A stretch of DNA of 64,000 nucleotides from Herbaspirillum frisingense GSF30 (GTDB lineage Bacteria; Pseudomonadota; Gammaproteobacteria; Burkholderiales; Burkholderiaceae_D): NCBI RefSeq assembly GCF_000300975.2, contig NZ_AEEC02000004.1, forward strand, positions 152,063 through 216,062. The letters are read 5' to 3'. This document shows, piece by piece, positions 21,318-30,330 of the stretch. The position numbers were made by a program, and so were the translations under genes. Each line of letters opens with the position of its first letter. Positions within the stretch are counted from its first letter, which is position 1. The notes below the pieces were generated by a model that had not been told where the DNA came from, did no database searches, and saw only the letters and a program-made list of their open reading frames with translations.

Positions 21318-22880
21318 CTAGAGACTGTCCAGGCGAGCGCGCAGGGTGGCGGCCTGTTCCTGCAGGCGGGTGATATCGGCCTGGTCCATCTTCTTGAGTT
21401 GCTGGTAGGCCATGCCCATGCGCGGGTTGTTGCCGAAGGTGGAACGGTGGCGCAGGAAAAAATCCCAGTACAAGGCATTGAAGGGGCAGGCGTCCTCGCC
21501 GGTCTTCTGCTTGGGATCGTAGGCGCAGCCCTGGCAATAGTCGCTCATGCGCCCGATATAGGCGGCGCTGCTGACATAGGGCTTGGTGGCGATGATGCCG
21601 CCGTCGGCCCATTGGCTCATGCCCAGGGTGTTGGGCAGTTCCACCCATTCGAAGGCATCGATATAGATGCCCAGGTACCAGTGGTGCAGTTCCTTGGGGT
21701 CCAGTCCGGCCAGCAGGGCGAAGTTGCCGATGACCATCAGGCGCTGGATGTGATGCGCATGTGCCGTCTGCAACGACTGGCCGATGGCGTGCTGCAGGCA
21801 GCGCATGCGGGTCTGGCCGGTCCAGAACCAGGCCGGCAGCGGCAGCCGGTGTGCCAGGGCATTGCGTTCGTCATAGCCGGGCATCTGCGACCAGTAGATG
21901 CCCCGCACGTATTCGCGCCAGCCGATGATCTGGCGGATGAAGCCCTCCACCGCCGCCAGCGGCGCATCGCCATCGCGATAGGCCTGCTCGGCGCGACGGA
22001 CCACCTCCAGCGGCTGCAACATCTTGACGTTGAGCGCGAACGACAGCAGCGAGTGGAACAGGCGCTGGGCCCGGCTGCTCATCGCGTCTTCATAGTCGCC
22101 GAAGCAGGGCAGCACGCGGGTGATGAAATGCTCCAGGTGCTGCAGGGCTTCGTCGCGATCCAGTGGCCAGCGCAACTGGTTGGCCTGCGGCTCGCCGAAG
22201 CTGGCCACGCCCTGTTGCTGCAGCATCTGCCATAGCGCGCCGTGGTCGTGCGGTGCGCGCCAGTCTTCCGGTTCGGGCGGAGTACCGGGCCAGCGCTTGC
22301 GATTGTCGTGGTCGAAATTCCATTGACCGCCCTCGGGCTGGCCGGCCGCATCGAGCAGCAGTTCGAAGCGGCGGCGCATCTGCCGGTAGAAGTGTTCCAT
22401 CAGCCATTGCTTGCGCCCGGCGAAGAGGCGCGGCAGTTCATGGCGGGCGGTGAGGAAGTGCTCGGTATCGACCACAGTCGCCGGCAGCGCCTGGCCCTCG
22501 GCCCATTGTTGCAAGGTCTGGTCGACCCGCCATTCATCCGGCGCCTGCCATTGCACCTCCTGGGCCTGGTAGTGGGTCACCAGGGCCGACAGGTTGGCCT
22601 CCAGCGACTGGCGGTTGCTGGCATCGTCCAGGCTGATGTAGCGCACCCGGTGGCCGTCGGCGCGCAGGCGCGCGGCAAAGGCACGCATGGCGGCGAAGAT
22701 GGCCAGGATCTTCTGCGCGTGGTGCAGCACGTAGTCGGTTTCCGAACGGACTTCCATGAGCACGTAGACCACCTCGGGATCGACGGTATCGAACCAGGAG
22801 TGCAGCGGGTTGAGCTGGTCACCCAGGACCAGGCGCAGAGTGCGGGCCGGATGGAACGAGGACGTGTCTTTCTTCTTCAT
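21318..22880 (-). CDS. FeS-type photolyase/cryptochrome (FeS-BCP family)
   Basis: A 520-residue protein of the deoxyribodipyrimidine photolyase-related family. The N-terminal Rossmann-like antenna domain starts with LRLVLGDQLNP, and the FAD domain includes the C-terminal IGRMSDYCQGC and ACPFNALYWDFF segments. The clustered Cys around YCQGCAYDP and EDACPFN are those expected to bind the 4Fe-4S cluster. Known members repair (6-4) photoproducts or act as photoreceptors (PhrB/CryB). It is the third gene of a compact operon, nine bases after the MFS gene. Whether it repairs DNA or signals cannot be decided from sequence. Confidence 0.9.
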   Translation of the reverse strand: MKKKDTSSFHPARTLRLVLGDQLNPLHSWFDTVDPEVVYVLMEVRSETDYVLHHAQKILAIFAAMRAFAARLRADGHRVRYISLDDASNRQSLEANLSALVTHYQAQEVQWQAPDEWRVDQTLQQWAEGQALPATVVDTEHFLTARHELPRLFAGRKQWLMEHFYRQMRRRFELLLDAAGQPEGGQWNFDHDNRKRWPGTPPEPEDWRAPHDHGALWQMLQQQGVASFGEPQANQLRWPLDRDEALQHLEHFITRVLPCFGDYEDAMSSRAQRLFHSLLSFALNVKMLQPLEVVRRAEQAYRDGDAPLAAVEGFIRQIIGWREYVRGIYWSQMPGYDERNALAHRLPLPAWFWTGQTRMRCLQHAIGQSLQTAHAHHIQRLMVIGNFALLAGLDPKELHHWYLGIYIDAFEWVELPNTLGMSQWADGGIIATKPYVSSAAYIGRMSDYCQGCAYDPKQKTGEDACPFNALYWDFFLRHRSTFGNNPRMGMAYQQLKKMDQADITRLQEQAATLRARLDSL

Positions 22881-22889
22881 GCTGATGCG

Positions 22890-24134
22890 TCAAAAAGGAT
22901 GCCTGCGCCCATAGCGGCTCAGTGCCACGAAGGCGCAGAGCTTGAGCAGGCAGGGCAGGGCGGCATAGACCAGGGGCAGGCTGGTGCCGGGGCCCTGGCC
23001 AGGGTGGTAATCCAGGGCCGACAGGATGGGGAGCGCGATGCCGGCCAGGGCCAGCGCCAGCTTGCCCAGCATGGTGAGGATGCCAAAGGCCGCGCCCACC
23101 GAGCCGCGCCCGGTGACGACCCGCGCTAGCAAGACCGGCGGCAGCAGCAGGTCGGCGCCCAGTGCGGCACCGGTGGCCAAACACACGGCAAGGAAGGCGA
23201 GGCGATCGCCCGGCCCCAGCCACGCCGCGCCGATGAAGCCCGCGGTCGATAGCAGCATGGCCAGGCGCCAGCAGGCCACCGCGCCGACCTTGCGCGCCAG
23301 TGCACTCCACAGCGGCAGGCCCAGCGCGGCCGCGCCGAAATAGGCGGCCAGGAACAGGCCGGCGAGGGCCTTCTCCTGCAATTGATCTTCGATGAAGAAC
23401 AGCGCCAGCGTGGCCGGAATGGCAGCCGACAGGGCATTGAGCAGATAGGGGGGCAACAGGGCGCGGAAGGCGCGATTGGCCCACAGGCTGGTCAGCGCCT
23501 GTCGCCACGGCTGCCCGGCTGCCACGGTGGGCGGCGCAGGCTGGCGCAGCAACAGCACTAGCGCCACGCCCAGCACGGCGGCAAAGAACAGGCAATACAT
23601 ATTGAGACGGGCCGCTACCTGCGCCGGGTCGGCGGCCAGGATGCCCACCGGCACCACGCTGGCCACGATCACCCCGACCAACCCGGCCGCCTCGCGCCAG
23701 GCCACGGCGCGCAGACCATCGTCAGGCAGGCGCGAGCCCCATGACAGGTAGGCGATGCTCAGCATGCTGTGCGCGCCATAGGCCAGCACCAGCATGCCGA
23801 CCAGCCAGGGCATGGCGGCCTGGGGCGTGGCGGGAGGATTCCACAGGCAGACGAAAGCCAGTGCCAGCACCAGCGCGGCCAGGCCCATCCAGCGCTTCTG
23901 GCGTTGCGCCGAGTGATCCAGCAGATGACCGAAGAGCGGGTCCTGCAGCATGTCCAGCAGGCGTGCGGCAAACAAGACCCACCCCAGCGGGGCCAGTGCC
24001 ACGCCGACATGGCTGGCGTAATACGCCGGCAGCTGTACGAACAGCGGCAGCGCCGCCATCGCCAGCGGTGCGCCCAGCATACCGTAGGCCGGGTCGTGCC
24101 AGCGCCCGGGCAGGCAGGCGGTGCCTGCACTCAA
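22890..24134 (-). CDS. MFS transporter, GPH/MFS_2-like
   Basis: A 414-residue membrane protein with about eleven or twelve hydrophobic segments. The first third contains the LDMLQDPLFGHLLD and SAQRQKRWM pair, which corresponds to the D-P-x-x-G-x-x-x-D and R-x-x-R loop of GPH-type (MelB-like) sodium/cation symporters. The substrate is unknown. Its start overlaps the end of the chalcone-isomerase-like gene by four bases, and the photolyase gene follows nine bases later. Similar MFS genes next to photolyase genes occur in other proteobacteria, where their role is also unclear. Confidence 0.8.
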   Translation of the reverse strand: MSAGTACLPGRWHDPAYGMLGAPLAMAALPLFVQLPAYYASHVGVALAPLGWVLFAARLLDMLQDPLFGHLLDHSAQRQKRWMGLAALVLALAFVCLWNPPATPQAAMPWLVGMLVLAYGAHSMLSIAYLSWGSRLPDDGLRAVAWREAAGLVGVIVASVVPVGILAADPAQVAARLNMYCLFFAAVLGVALVLLLRQPAPPTVAAGQPWRQALTSLWANRAFRALLPPYLLNALSAAIPATLALFFIEDQLQEKALAGLFLAAYFGAAALGLPLWSALARKVGAVACWRLAMLLSTAGFIGAAWLGPGDRLAFLAVCLATGAALGADLLLPPVLLARVVTGRGSVGAAFGILTMLGKLALALAGIALPILSALDYHPGQGPGTSLPLVYAALPCLLKLCAFVALSRYGRRHPF

Positions 24135-24742
24135 GGCGTTTCCCCCAGCAGGCGGCGTCGCAGGCTGTCGTCACGGCTGGGCTGGCCGAGCCAGATATTG
24201 AAGAAGGCGCGTGCCAGTTCGGGATCGGCGATCTCGGCCAGCAGCTTGTTCCTGTCATAGAGCCGCATGCCACGTCGGGGCAGATAGACGCCCACCAGTT
24301 CATCGCCATCGGCGACATCGACGAAGGCGCGGCTGAGCTCGCTCTTCCAGCGCGCCAGCGTGGGGCCGGGGATCGGCGCCGGATTCATGCGCTGGATTTC
24401 GTCGATGGAGGTATTGGCCAGCCGGTCGCGGCTGATGCCGACCTTGTAATCCAGTTGCAGCGCGAAAGGCTGGTTGTCGTCCAGCGGGCGCTGCGGCGCC
24501 CACAGGGTGGCGTCATAGATGCGCAGGCCCAGCCAGCGCATGGTGCCGCTGCCCACGGTCTGCGCCTGCGGCAGCACTTCGCGCCAGGGTGGGGTGGCTT
24601 GCGGAGCGGCCTGCGCGAAGGCGGTCCCGGCCAGGGAGAGTTGCAGGCCCAGAGCGATGCCTGTCATCAGGCGCCGCCGGCAAGACAAAGACAGGGAGGC
24701 AAACAGGGTGAACAGGGCGGTAGCGATGGACATGCGAGTCAT
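24131..24742 (-). CDS. Chalcone isomerase-like periplasmic protein
   Basis: A 203-residue protein with a signal-peptide-like N-terminus (hydrophobic stretch ending in GTAFAQA about residue 45; a later start within the first 26 residues is possible). The mature part has the chalcone-isomerase-like pattern: GSGTMRWLGLRIYDATLW, LDYKVGISRDRLANTSIDE, and VYLPRRGMRLYDRNKLL. In bacteria these proteins are not flavonoid enzymes and their ligand is unproven; fatty-acid-like molecules have been suggested for the fold. It is the first gene of the photolyase operon and overlaps the MFS gene. The promoter region carries two 14-bp direct repeats. Confidence 0.75.
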   Translation of the reverse strand: MTRMSIATALFTLFASLSLSCRRRLMTGIALGLQLSLAGTAFAQAAPQATPPWREVLPQAQTVGSGTMRWLGLRIYDATLWAPQRPLDDNQPFALQLDYKVGISRDRLANTSIDEIQRMNPAPIPGPTLARWKSELSRAFVDVADGDELVGVYLPRRGMRLYDRNKLLAEIADPELARAFFNIWLGQPSRDDSLRRRLLGETP

Positions 24743-24822
24743 TCCTCGTGGCGAAGGTCGGGGGCGCCAATGCGCGGCGCTTCACTTTGGTCGCTAGATT
24801 ACTACCAAAGAAAGATGAACGC

Positions 24823-24857
24823 TACTGCTCGGTATTTTTTATTTACCAATCGGTATT
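24823..24857. promoter_or_regulatory. Two direct repeats TACnnnTCGGTATT spaced 21 bp, upstream of photolyase operon
   Basis: Copies at 24823-24836 and 24844-24857 share TAC, three variable bases, then TCGGTATT. Their start-to-start distance is 21 bp, two turns of DNA, so a dimer or tetramer could bind one face. They lie about 80-115 bases before the operon start at 24742. Confidence 0.5.
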
Positions 24858-24878
24858 ATGGTGTTCGAGCCAGACCGT

Positions 24879-25796
24879 TCAGCGCGTCCATTTGCGTTCG
24901 TAGTCCATCTCCTCGAAGTGCTGGACCAGGAAATCGATGAACACCCGGACCTTGGCCGGCAGGTGCTTGCGCCCCTGGTAGGCGATATTGATGGTCAGGC
25001 GCGGCAGGTCCCAGTCATCCAGCACCGGCACCAGCCGGCCGGCGACGACGTCGTCGTAGATGATGTAATTGGGCTGGATCAGGATGCCCAGCCCCTCCAG
25101 CGCGGCGGCCCGGATGATCTGGCCGTCGTTGGATTGCATCAGGGCGCTGATCTCCAGCGTGCGTTCACCGGCCTGGCGGTGGTGAAAGCGCAGGCTGTTG
25201 GGCTGGTTGGCATGGCTGTAGACCAGCAGGTCGTGCATGGCCAGGTCCTCCAGCGTGCGCGGTACGCCACGTGCGGCCAGGTAACCCGGAGCGGCGGCCA
25301 GGATGCGGCGGGTCGAGGCCAGGCGGCGCACGGCGATGTTGGAATCCGGTTCGAACTCGCGGGTGCGGATGGCCACATCGATGCCACTGTCGAGCAGGTC
25401 GACATAGCGATTGGCCGCCACCAGGTCCAGCGTGATGTCCGGATAGAGCCGGTGAAAGCGCGGCAGGATGGGGCTGATGTGCTTCATGCAGAACGACAGC
25501 GAGGAGGTCACCCGTAGCATGCCGCTGGGCGCCACGCTATTGGCGTTGACCAGTTCCTCCGCCTCCTTCATCTGCACCAGGGCCGCCTTGCATTGGCGGT
25601 AGAAGGCTTCGCCGGTCTGGCTCAGCCCCAGCCGGCGCGTGCTGCGCTCCACCAGGCGTGCGCCCAGGCGTTCTTCCAGCGCCGCCAGGCTGCGGCTGGC
25701 CGCAGCGTTGGACATGCCCAGCACCTCTGCCGCACGCGACAGGCTGCCCAGTTCGGCCACCTGCACGAAGAGTTCGAATTGGCTCCAGCGGTCCAC
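24879..25796 (-). CDS. LysR-family regulator, divergent from hydroxyquinol genes
   Basis: A 305-residue LysR protein starting at the GTG at 25796, with GGGAG six bases upstream. The N-terminal HTH reads GSLSRAAEVLGMSNAAASRSLAALEERLGARL; the rest is a substrate-binding fold with the usual GIDVAIRTRE and an AALEGLGILIQPN segment. It belongs to the large group that regulates an adjacent divergent operon. The 129-base gap to the dioxygenase gene is the right size for a shared control region, so it is the probable activator of the hydroxyquinol pathway, with the effector presumably a pathway intermediate. Confidence 0.88.
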   Translation of the reverse strand: MDRWSQFELFVQVAELGSLSRAAEVLGMSNAAASRSLAALEERLGARLVERSTRRLGLSQTGEAFYRQCKAALVQMKEAEELVNANSVAPSGMLRVTSSLSFCMKHISPILPRFHRLYPDITLDLVAANRYVDLLDSGIDVAIRTREFEPDSNIAVRRLASTRRILAAAPGYLAARGVPRTLEDLAMHDLLVYSHANQPNSLRFHHRQAGERTLEISALMQSNDGQIIRAAALEGLGILIQPNYIIYDDVVAGRLVPVLDDWDLPRLTINIAYQGRKHLPAKVRVFIDFLVQHFEEMDYERKWTR

Positions 25797-25925
25797 CCGG
25801 GTCTCCCGTCATGGCCGGGTGGAAAACAGTTTTCCACTTCCGGCATATATCCCTCCAGAAAACCGGCCTATATTAACGCCCAGCGGAAAAATCCGGACGA
25901 TCCACCCAAAATAAGCGAGGAGACC

Positions 25926-26792
25926 ATGCTCAACCTGAACGAAGACACCATCACCCAGGCCGTGCTGGCCCGCCATGCAGGCATGCCCGACGAGCGCCTG
26001 CGGCAGATCATGACCAGCCTGGTGCAACACCTGCACGCCTTCGCCCGCGAGGTCAAGCTGACCGAGGAAGAATGGTTCGAGGGCATCCGGTTTCTCACCG
26101 AGACCGGCCAGATGTGTTCCGACAAGCGCCAGGAATTCATCCTCCTCTCCGACACCCTGGGCCTGTCCACGCTGGTGATGGCGCAGCAGAACCACAAGCC
26201 CGCCGGTTGCACCGAGGCCACGGTGTTCGGTCCTTTCCATGTCGAGAATTCACCGCGCTACGAACTGGGTGCCGACATCGCCAACGGCGCACGGGGCGAG
26301 CCCTGCTTTGTCAGTGGCAGTGTGCGCGGACTGGATGGGCAGCCGCTGGCCCATGCCACGCTGGAAGTCTGGCAGGCCGACGAGGATGGCTTCTACGACG
26401 TGCAGTATCCAGACCTGGACCAGCTGCAAGCCCGTGGCACCCTGCAGACCGACGCCCAGGGGCGCTTCCATTTCCGCAGCATCCTGGCCAACTCCTATCC
26501 CATCCCGCATGATGGCCCGGTAGGGCGGATGCTGGACAAGCTGGGCCGGCATCCATGGCGCCCGGCCCACCTGCACTTTCGTATCCGGGCCGAGGGATAT
26601 GAAACATTGATCACCCACGTGTTCCGCCGCGGCGACCACTACCTGGACTCGGATGCCGTGTTCGGCGTGCGTTCCACGCTGATTGCCGACTGGCCGCGCC
26701 ATGAAGCGGGCATCGCCCCCGATGGCAGCCATTGCGAGCAGCCCTTCTACACGCTGCACTATGATTTCATCCTCAATCCCCAGCGCAACTGA
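25926..26792 (+). CDS. Hydroxyquinol 1,2-dioxygenase (intradiol)
   Basis: A 288-residue protein from the ATG at 25926, which follows GAGGAGACC; a longer open frame upstream has no site and crosses the promoter. The N-terminal intradiol dimerisation domain (about 1-95) is followed by the catalytic beta-sandwich. The four ferric iron ligands are visible: Tyr157 (DGFYDVQ), Tyr191 (SYPIPHDGPVG), His215 and His217 (PAHLHF). Intradiol enzymes cleave catechol or hydroxyquinol. Hydroxyquinol is favoured because the next gene is a maleylacetate reductase, which uses the ring-opened product of 1,2,4-benzenetriol. Catechol or chlorocatechol activity cannot be excluded from sequence alone. Confidence 0.88.
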   Translation: MLNLNEDTITQAVLARHAGMPDERLRQIMTSLVQHLHAFAREVKLTEEEWFEGIRFLTETGQMCSDKRQEFILLSDTLGLSTLVMAQQNHKPAGCTEATVFGPFHVENSPRYELGADIANGARGEPCFVSGSVRGLDGQPLAHATLEVWQADEDGFYDVQYPDLDQLQARGTLQTDAQGRFHFRSILANSYPIPHDGPVGRMLDKLGRHPWRPAHLHFRIRAEGYETLITHVFRRGDHYLDSDAVFGVRSTLIADWPRHEAGIAPDGSHCEQPFYTLHYDFILNPQRN

Positions 26793-26804
26793 ACCGAGAC
26801 CGCC

Positions 26805-27872
26805 ATGCAAGCCTTTACCTACACCAGCGCTGCCGCCCGTGTGATCTTCGGCGCCGGCAGCCTGCAACATCTGGTCCGCGAAACCGAGCAGCTGGGCGCA
26901 CGCCGCGCGCTGGTGCTGTGCACCCCGGGCCAGCGTGCCGAGGCCGAACGCGTGGCCGCGCTGATCGGCGAGCGCTGCGCCGGCATCTTCGACCAGGCCG
27001 TCATGCATGTGCCCATCGAGACCGCGCGCCACGCCCGCGAAGTCGCCCGCGAACTGGAGGCCGACTGCGCCATCGCCATCGGCGGCGGTTCCACCATGGG
27101 CCTGGGCAAGGCCATTGCGCTGGAATCGGATTTGCCCATCCTGGCCATCCCGACCACCTATGCCGGCAGCGAGATGACGCCGATCTACGGCATCACCGAA
27201 GCCGGCCTCAAGAAGACCGGGCGCGATGTGCGCGTCTTGCCGCGCACGGTGATCTACGATCCCGAGTTGAGCCTGGGCCTGCCGCTGCCCTTGTCGGTCA
27301 CCAGCGGCATCAATGCCATGGCGCATGCGGCCGAGGGTTTGTACGCGGCCGATGCCAATCCCATCATGTCGATGCTGGCCGAGGAGGGTATCCGCGCACT
27401 GGCCGAAGGGCTGCCGCAGATCGTCCTGCGCGCCGATGACCTGGATGCCCGCAGCCAATGCCTGTACGGCGCCTGGCTGTGCGGGACGGTGCTGGGCAAT
27501 GTCGGCATGTCGCTGCATCACAAGCTGTGCCACACGCTGGGCGGCAGCTACAACCTGCCGCATGCCGAGACCCACACCGTGATCCTGCCGCATGCACTGG
27601 CCTACAATGCGCCGGCCGCGCCGCAAGCTATGCAGCGCATCGCCCGCGCCCTCGGTAGCGGGGACGCGGCACAGGGCGTGCATGCGCTGGCGCGCGCGCT
27701 GCAGGCGCCCTTGTCGCTGCGCGAGCTGGGCATGCCCTATGAAGAGCTTGATCGCTGCACCGATATCGCCTTGCAGAATGCCTATGCCAATCCACGTCCG
27801 CTGGAGCGGGCCGCCTTGCGCGCCTTGCTGGAAAATGCCTGGCATGGCCATCCACCGGGTGCGGGGAACTGA
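26805..27872 (+). CDS. Maleylacetate reductase
   Basis: A 355-residue member of the iron-containing alcohol dehydrogenase superfamily. The nucleotide-binding segment reads AIAIGGGSTMGLGKAIAL and the family hallmark AIPTTYAGSEMTPIYGIT follows. A His-rich segment (LHHKLCHTLGGSYNLPHAETH) lies in the metal-site region. Maleylacetate reductases use NAD(P)H to make 3-oxoadipate, which enters the TCA cycle as succinyl-CoA and acetyl-CoA. It lies 12 bases after the dioxygenase gene, so the two form the lower hydroxyquinol/resorcinol pathway. No hydroxylase that would make hydroxyquinol is nearby. Confidence 0.92.
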   Translation: MQAFTYTSAAARVIFGAGSLQHLVRETEQLGARRALVLCTPGQRAEAERVAALIGERCAGIFDQAVMHVPIETARHAREVARELEADCAIAIGGGSTMGLGKAIALESDLPILAIPTTYAGSEMTPIYGITEAGLKKTGRDVRVLPRTVIYDPELSLGLPLPLSVTSGINAMAHAAEGLYAADANPIMSMLAEEGIRALAEGLPQIVLRADDLDARSQCLYGAWLCGTVLGNVGMSLHHKLCHTLGGSYNLPHAETHTVILPHALAYNAPAAPQAMQRIARALGSGDAAQGVHALARALQAPLSLRELGMPYEELDRCTDIALQNAYANPRPLERAALRALLENAWHGHPPGAGN

Positions 27873-27873
27873 G

Positions 27874-28182
27874 ATGGCAGTTCGGCACATCGTGATGTGG
27901 GACATCCAGGGCGAGCGCGGTAGCGCGCCGCATCTGGCCAATGTCGAACAGGTCAGGCAAGCCTTCGAAGGGCTGGCCGGCCGCATTCCCGGCCTGCGCC
28001 ATCTGGAGGTCGGCACCGACGTCAGTGGCGTCGATTACGCCTGTGACGTGGTGCTGGTCACGGAATTCGACAGCGCCGAGGCCTTGCGTGCCTATGCCGA
28101 CCATCCCGCCCACCTGGCCGTGCGCCAGCAACTGGGCAGCCTGCGCATCGCGCGGCATCAGGTGGATTATCCGGTGCGCTGA
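27874..28182 (+). CDS. Dabb (stress-responsive A/B barrel) domain protein
   Basis: A 102-residue protein whose ATG begins one base after the stop of the reductase gene. The pattern is that of Dabb ferredoxin-like barrels: RHIVMWDIQG at the start, an IPGLRHLEVGTD strand, DVVLVTEFDSAEALRAYADHPAHLAV, and a final QVDYPV. Such small proteins occur in aromatic-degradation clusters, but their function is not settled; some are enzymes, others dimeric binders. Being third in the operon, it may help handle hydroxyquinol or maleylacetate. That role is a guess from context. Confidence 0.85.
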   Translation: MAVRHIVMWDIQGERGSAPHLANVEQVRQAFEGLAGRIPGLRHLEVGTDVSGVDYACDVVLVTEFDSAEALRAYADHPAHLAVRQQLGSLRIARHQVDYPVR

Positions 28183-28244
28183 GAAGCGACCAAAAGCCGG
28201 GCTGAAAGGCTGCGCAAAAGTGGCAGACGCGCCACGCCCATCGA

Positions 28245-29228
28245 TCAGCGCAGCAGCAGGTGACCGATGGCGGCGCGTTCTTCCATCAGTTCATCGACGG
28301 CCCCCTGCAGGCGTTCACGTGCGAACGCGTCGATCGCCAGGCCGGTGATACGTTCAATGCGACCTTCTTCGCAGCGCACTGGCACGCCAAAGAAAATCCC
28401 TTCCGGAATATCGTAGTCGCCATTGGAGGGCAGGCTCATTGATACCCACCGGCCGTGGCTGCCGCAGACCCAGTCACGCATGTGGTCCACCGCCGCACTG
28501 GCGGCTGATGCCGCTGATGATTTGCCGCGGGCTTCAATCACCGCACTGCCACGTTGTGCCACGCGGGGAATGAAGACTTCCCGATTCCATTGCTCATCCT
28601 GGATACGCAGGGGCACCGGCTCGCCTCCGACCAGCGCGAAGCGATAGTCGGCATACATGGTGGGTGAGTGATTGCCCCACACCATCACCTGCTCCAGGCT
28701 ATCCACCGGTTCGCCCAGGCGCGTGGCCAGCATGGCGCGAGCCCGATTGTGGTCCAGTCGCATCATCGCGCTGAAGCAGGCGGGGGCGAGGTCGGGGGCG
28801 GCACTCATGGCGATGAGGGCATTGGTATTGGCCGGGTTGCCGACCACCAGCACCTTGACCGAGCGGCTGGCAACGGCATTGAGTGCGCGCCCCTGCTGGG
28901 CGAAGATGTTGGCGTTGGCTGCCAGCAGGTCGCGCCGTTCCATGCCCTTCTGGCGCGGCTGTGCGCCGACCAGGATGGCGTGATCGACCTGATCGAAGGC
29001 GCGCTCTGCGTCATCCGTGCAGACGATACCCCGCAGCAGCGGGAAGGCGCAGTCCTGCAATTCCATTTCCACGCCGCGCAATGCCGGCTGCGCCGCAGGG
29101 ACATCCAGCAAGCGCAGGCTGACCGGCTGGTCTGGCCCCAGCATGTCGCCGTTGGCGATGCGAAAGACCAGTGAATAACCGATTTGACCGGCGGCGCCGG
29201 TGATGGCGATGTGCTTGATTGGCTTCAT
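28245..29228 (-). CDS. mdh: Malate dehydrogenase (NAD-dependent), possible paralogue
   Basis: A 327-residue protein from the ATG at 29228 ([20 protein letters not shown]). The NAD-binding GAAGQIG, the substrate Arg region [26 protein letters not shown] and the catalytic His in [10 protein letters not shown] are all present, the pattern of the cytosolic-type malate dehydrogenase found in betaproteobacteria. It interconverts malate and oxaloacetate. Some stretches look diverged from the usual form, for example the C-terminal [23 protein letters not shown]. With the location beside a catabolic cluster, this suggests a second copy rather than the housekeeping gene, but only a genome-wide search could show that. 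Confidence 0.85.
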   Translation of the reverse strand: MKPIKHIAITGAAGQIGYSLVFRIANGDMLGPDQPVSLRLLDVPAAQPALRGVEMELQDCAFPLLRGIVCTDDAERAFDQVDHAILVGAQPRQKGMERRDLLAANANIFAQQGRALNAVASRSVKVLVVGNPANTNALIAMSAAPDLAPACFSAMMRLDHNRARAMLATRLGEPVDSLEQVMVWGNHSPTMYADYRFALVGGEPVPLRIQDEQWNREVFIPRVAQRGSAVIEARGKSSAASAASAAVDHMRDWVCGSHGRWVSMSLPSNGDYDIPEGIFFGVPVRCEEGRIERITGLAIDAFARERLQGAVDELMEERAAIGHLLLR

Positions 29229-29438
29229 GATGGACTCATAGTTGATGAATGGGAGGCCCGGTGCAGCAGAAATCGAATCTGAAGCTTCGACCTCCACCGC
29301 CCGTCTTGCCTGGACTGTTCTCGCAGACCGTGAATCCACTTTACGCACGTCTGATGAAGCTGTAAAACAACTTAATCTGTTTTGATCAACCTACAAAAAA
29401 GGTAGATATTTGCCTCGGTATTGCTGTCTCCCGACCGC

Positions 29439-30212
29439 TTAGACCATGCCGCCATTGGCGCGGATGGTCTGGCCGTTGATCCAGCCGCCGGCCGGGCTGA
29501 CCAGGAAGGCCACCACCTCGGCGATATCGTCCGGCTGCGCCAGGCGTTCCAGCGGCGGCAGCTTGGCCAGGTGTTCGATCTGGGCCTCGGTCTTGTCCTT
29601 GAGGAAGAGATCGGTGGCGGTCGGTCCCGGCGCCACGGCATTGACGGTGATGCCGCGTCCGCGCAGTTCCTTGGCGAAGATGTTGGTCATGGCCTCCACC
29701 GCCGCCTTGGTGCCGGCATAGACCGAATACCCGGGCAACGCCAGGGCCTTCACGCTGCTGGAAAAGTTGACGATGCGGCCGCCGTCGCGCAGCCGTTTGG
29801 CGGCGATGCGCATGGTGTTGAAGCTTCCTTTGAGGTTGATGGCGATCAAGCGGTCGAAGAGCTCGTCATCGGTATCGGCCAGCATGGTCAGGCCGGGCTG
29901 GATGATGCCGGCGTTATTGACCATGAAGTCGACGCCACCGAAAAGCGTGCAAGCCTGATCAACCATGGCGGCCACCTGTGCCGGGACGGCGACATCGGCC
30001 TGGACGGCGGCAGCCCGTCCGCCGGCGGCTTCGATCCCGGCCACGACCGCGTCTGCGTCAGCCTTGCGTCCGGCATAGTTGATGATGACGGCGATGCCAT
30101 CGGCCGCCAGGCGCCTGGCGATGGCCGCCCCGATGCCGCGTGATGCGCCGGTGACGATGGCGACCTTGTTACTGGAACGGGAACCGGAAGCGGTATTGGC
30201 AATACTGGTCAT
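29439..30212 (-). CDS. SDR-family NAD(P)-dependent oxidoreductase
   Basis: A 257-residue classical short-chain dehydrogenase with AGGAG before the ATG. It shows TGASRGIG (cofactor), NNAG, the catalytic Ser in VNFSSSVKA, and the YxxxK pair (YAGTKAA). The Arg after the second strand (YAGRK) hints at NADPH. The C-terminal VSPAGGWINGQTIRANGG is typical of the 3-oxoacyl-ACP-reductase-like group. The substrate is unknown. It is divergent from a LysR gene 118 bases away, which probably controls it. Confidence 0.88.
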   Translation of the reverse strand: MTSIANTASGSRSSNKVAIVTGASRGIGAAIARRLAADGIAVIINYAGRKADADAVVAGIEAAGGRAAAVQADVAVPAQVAAMVDQACTLFGGVDFMVNNAGIIQPGLTMLADTDDELFDRLIAINLKGSFNTMRIAAKRLRDGGRIVNFSSSVKALALPGYSVYAGTKAAVEAMTNIFAKELRGRGITVNAVAPGPTATDLFLKDKTEAQIEHLAKLPPLERLAQPDDIAEVVAFLVSPAGGWINGQTIRANGGMV

Positions 30213-30330
30213 GGTTTTCTCCTGAATGGAAAGTCATTGGGGTGGAACGGCATGGAAGAATCATCTCACTGCCGCCGCTTCTGCTGTAGCCGTATAATCG
30301 ACATATCGCTTATCCACTTATTGCATAGCC

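Noticed and set aside
26250..28016. A 588-codon - strand frame across the hydroxyquinol genes
   Set aside because: It is antisense to three well-supported enzymes and shows only low-complexity sequence.
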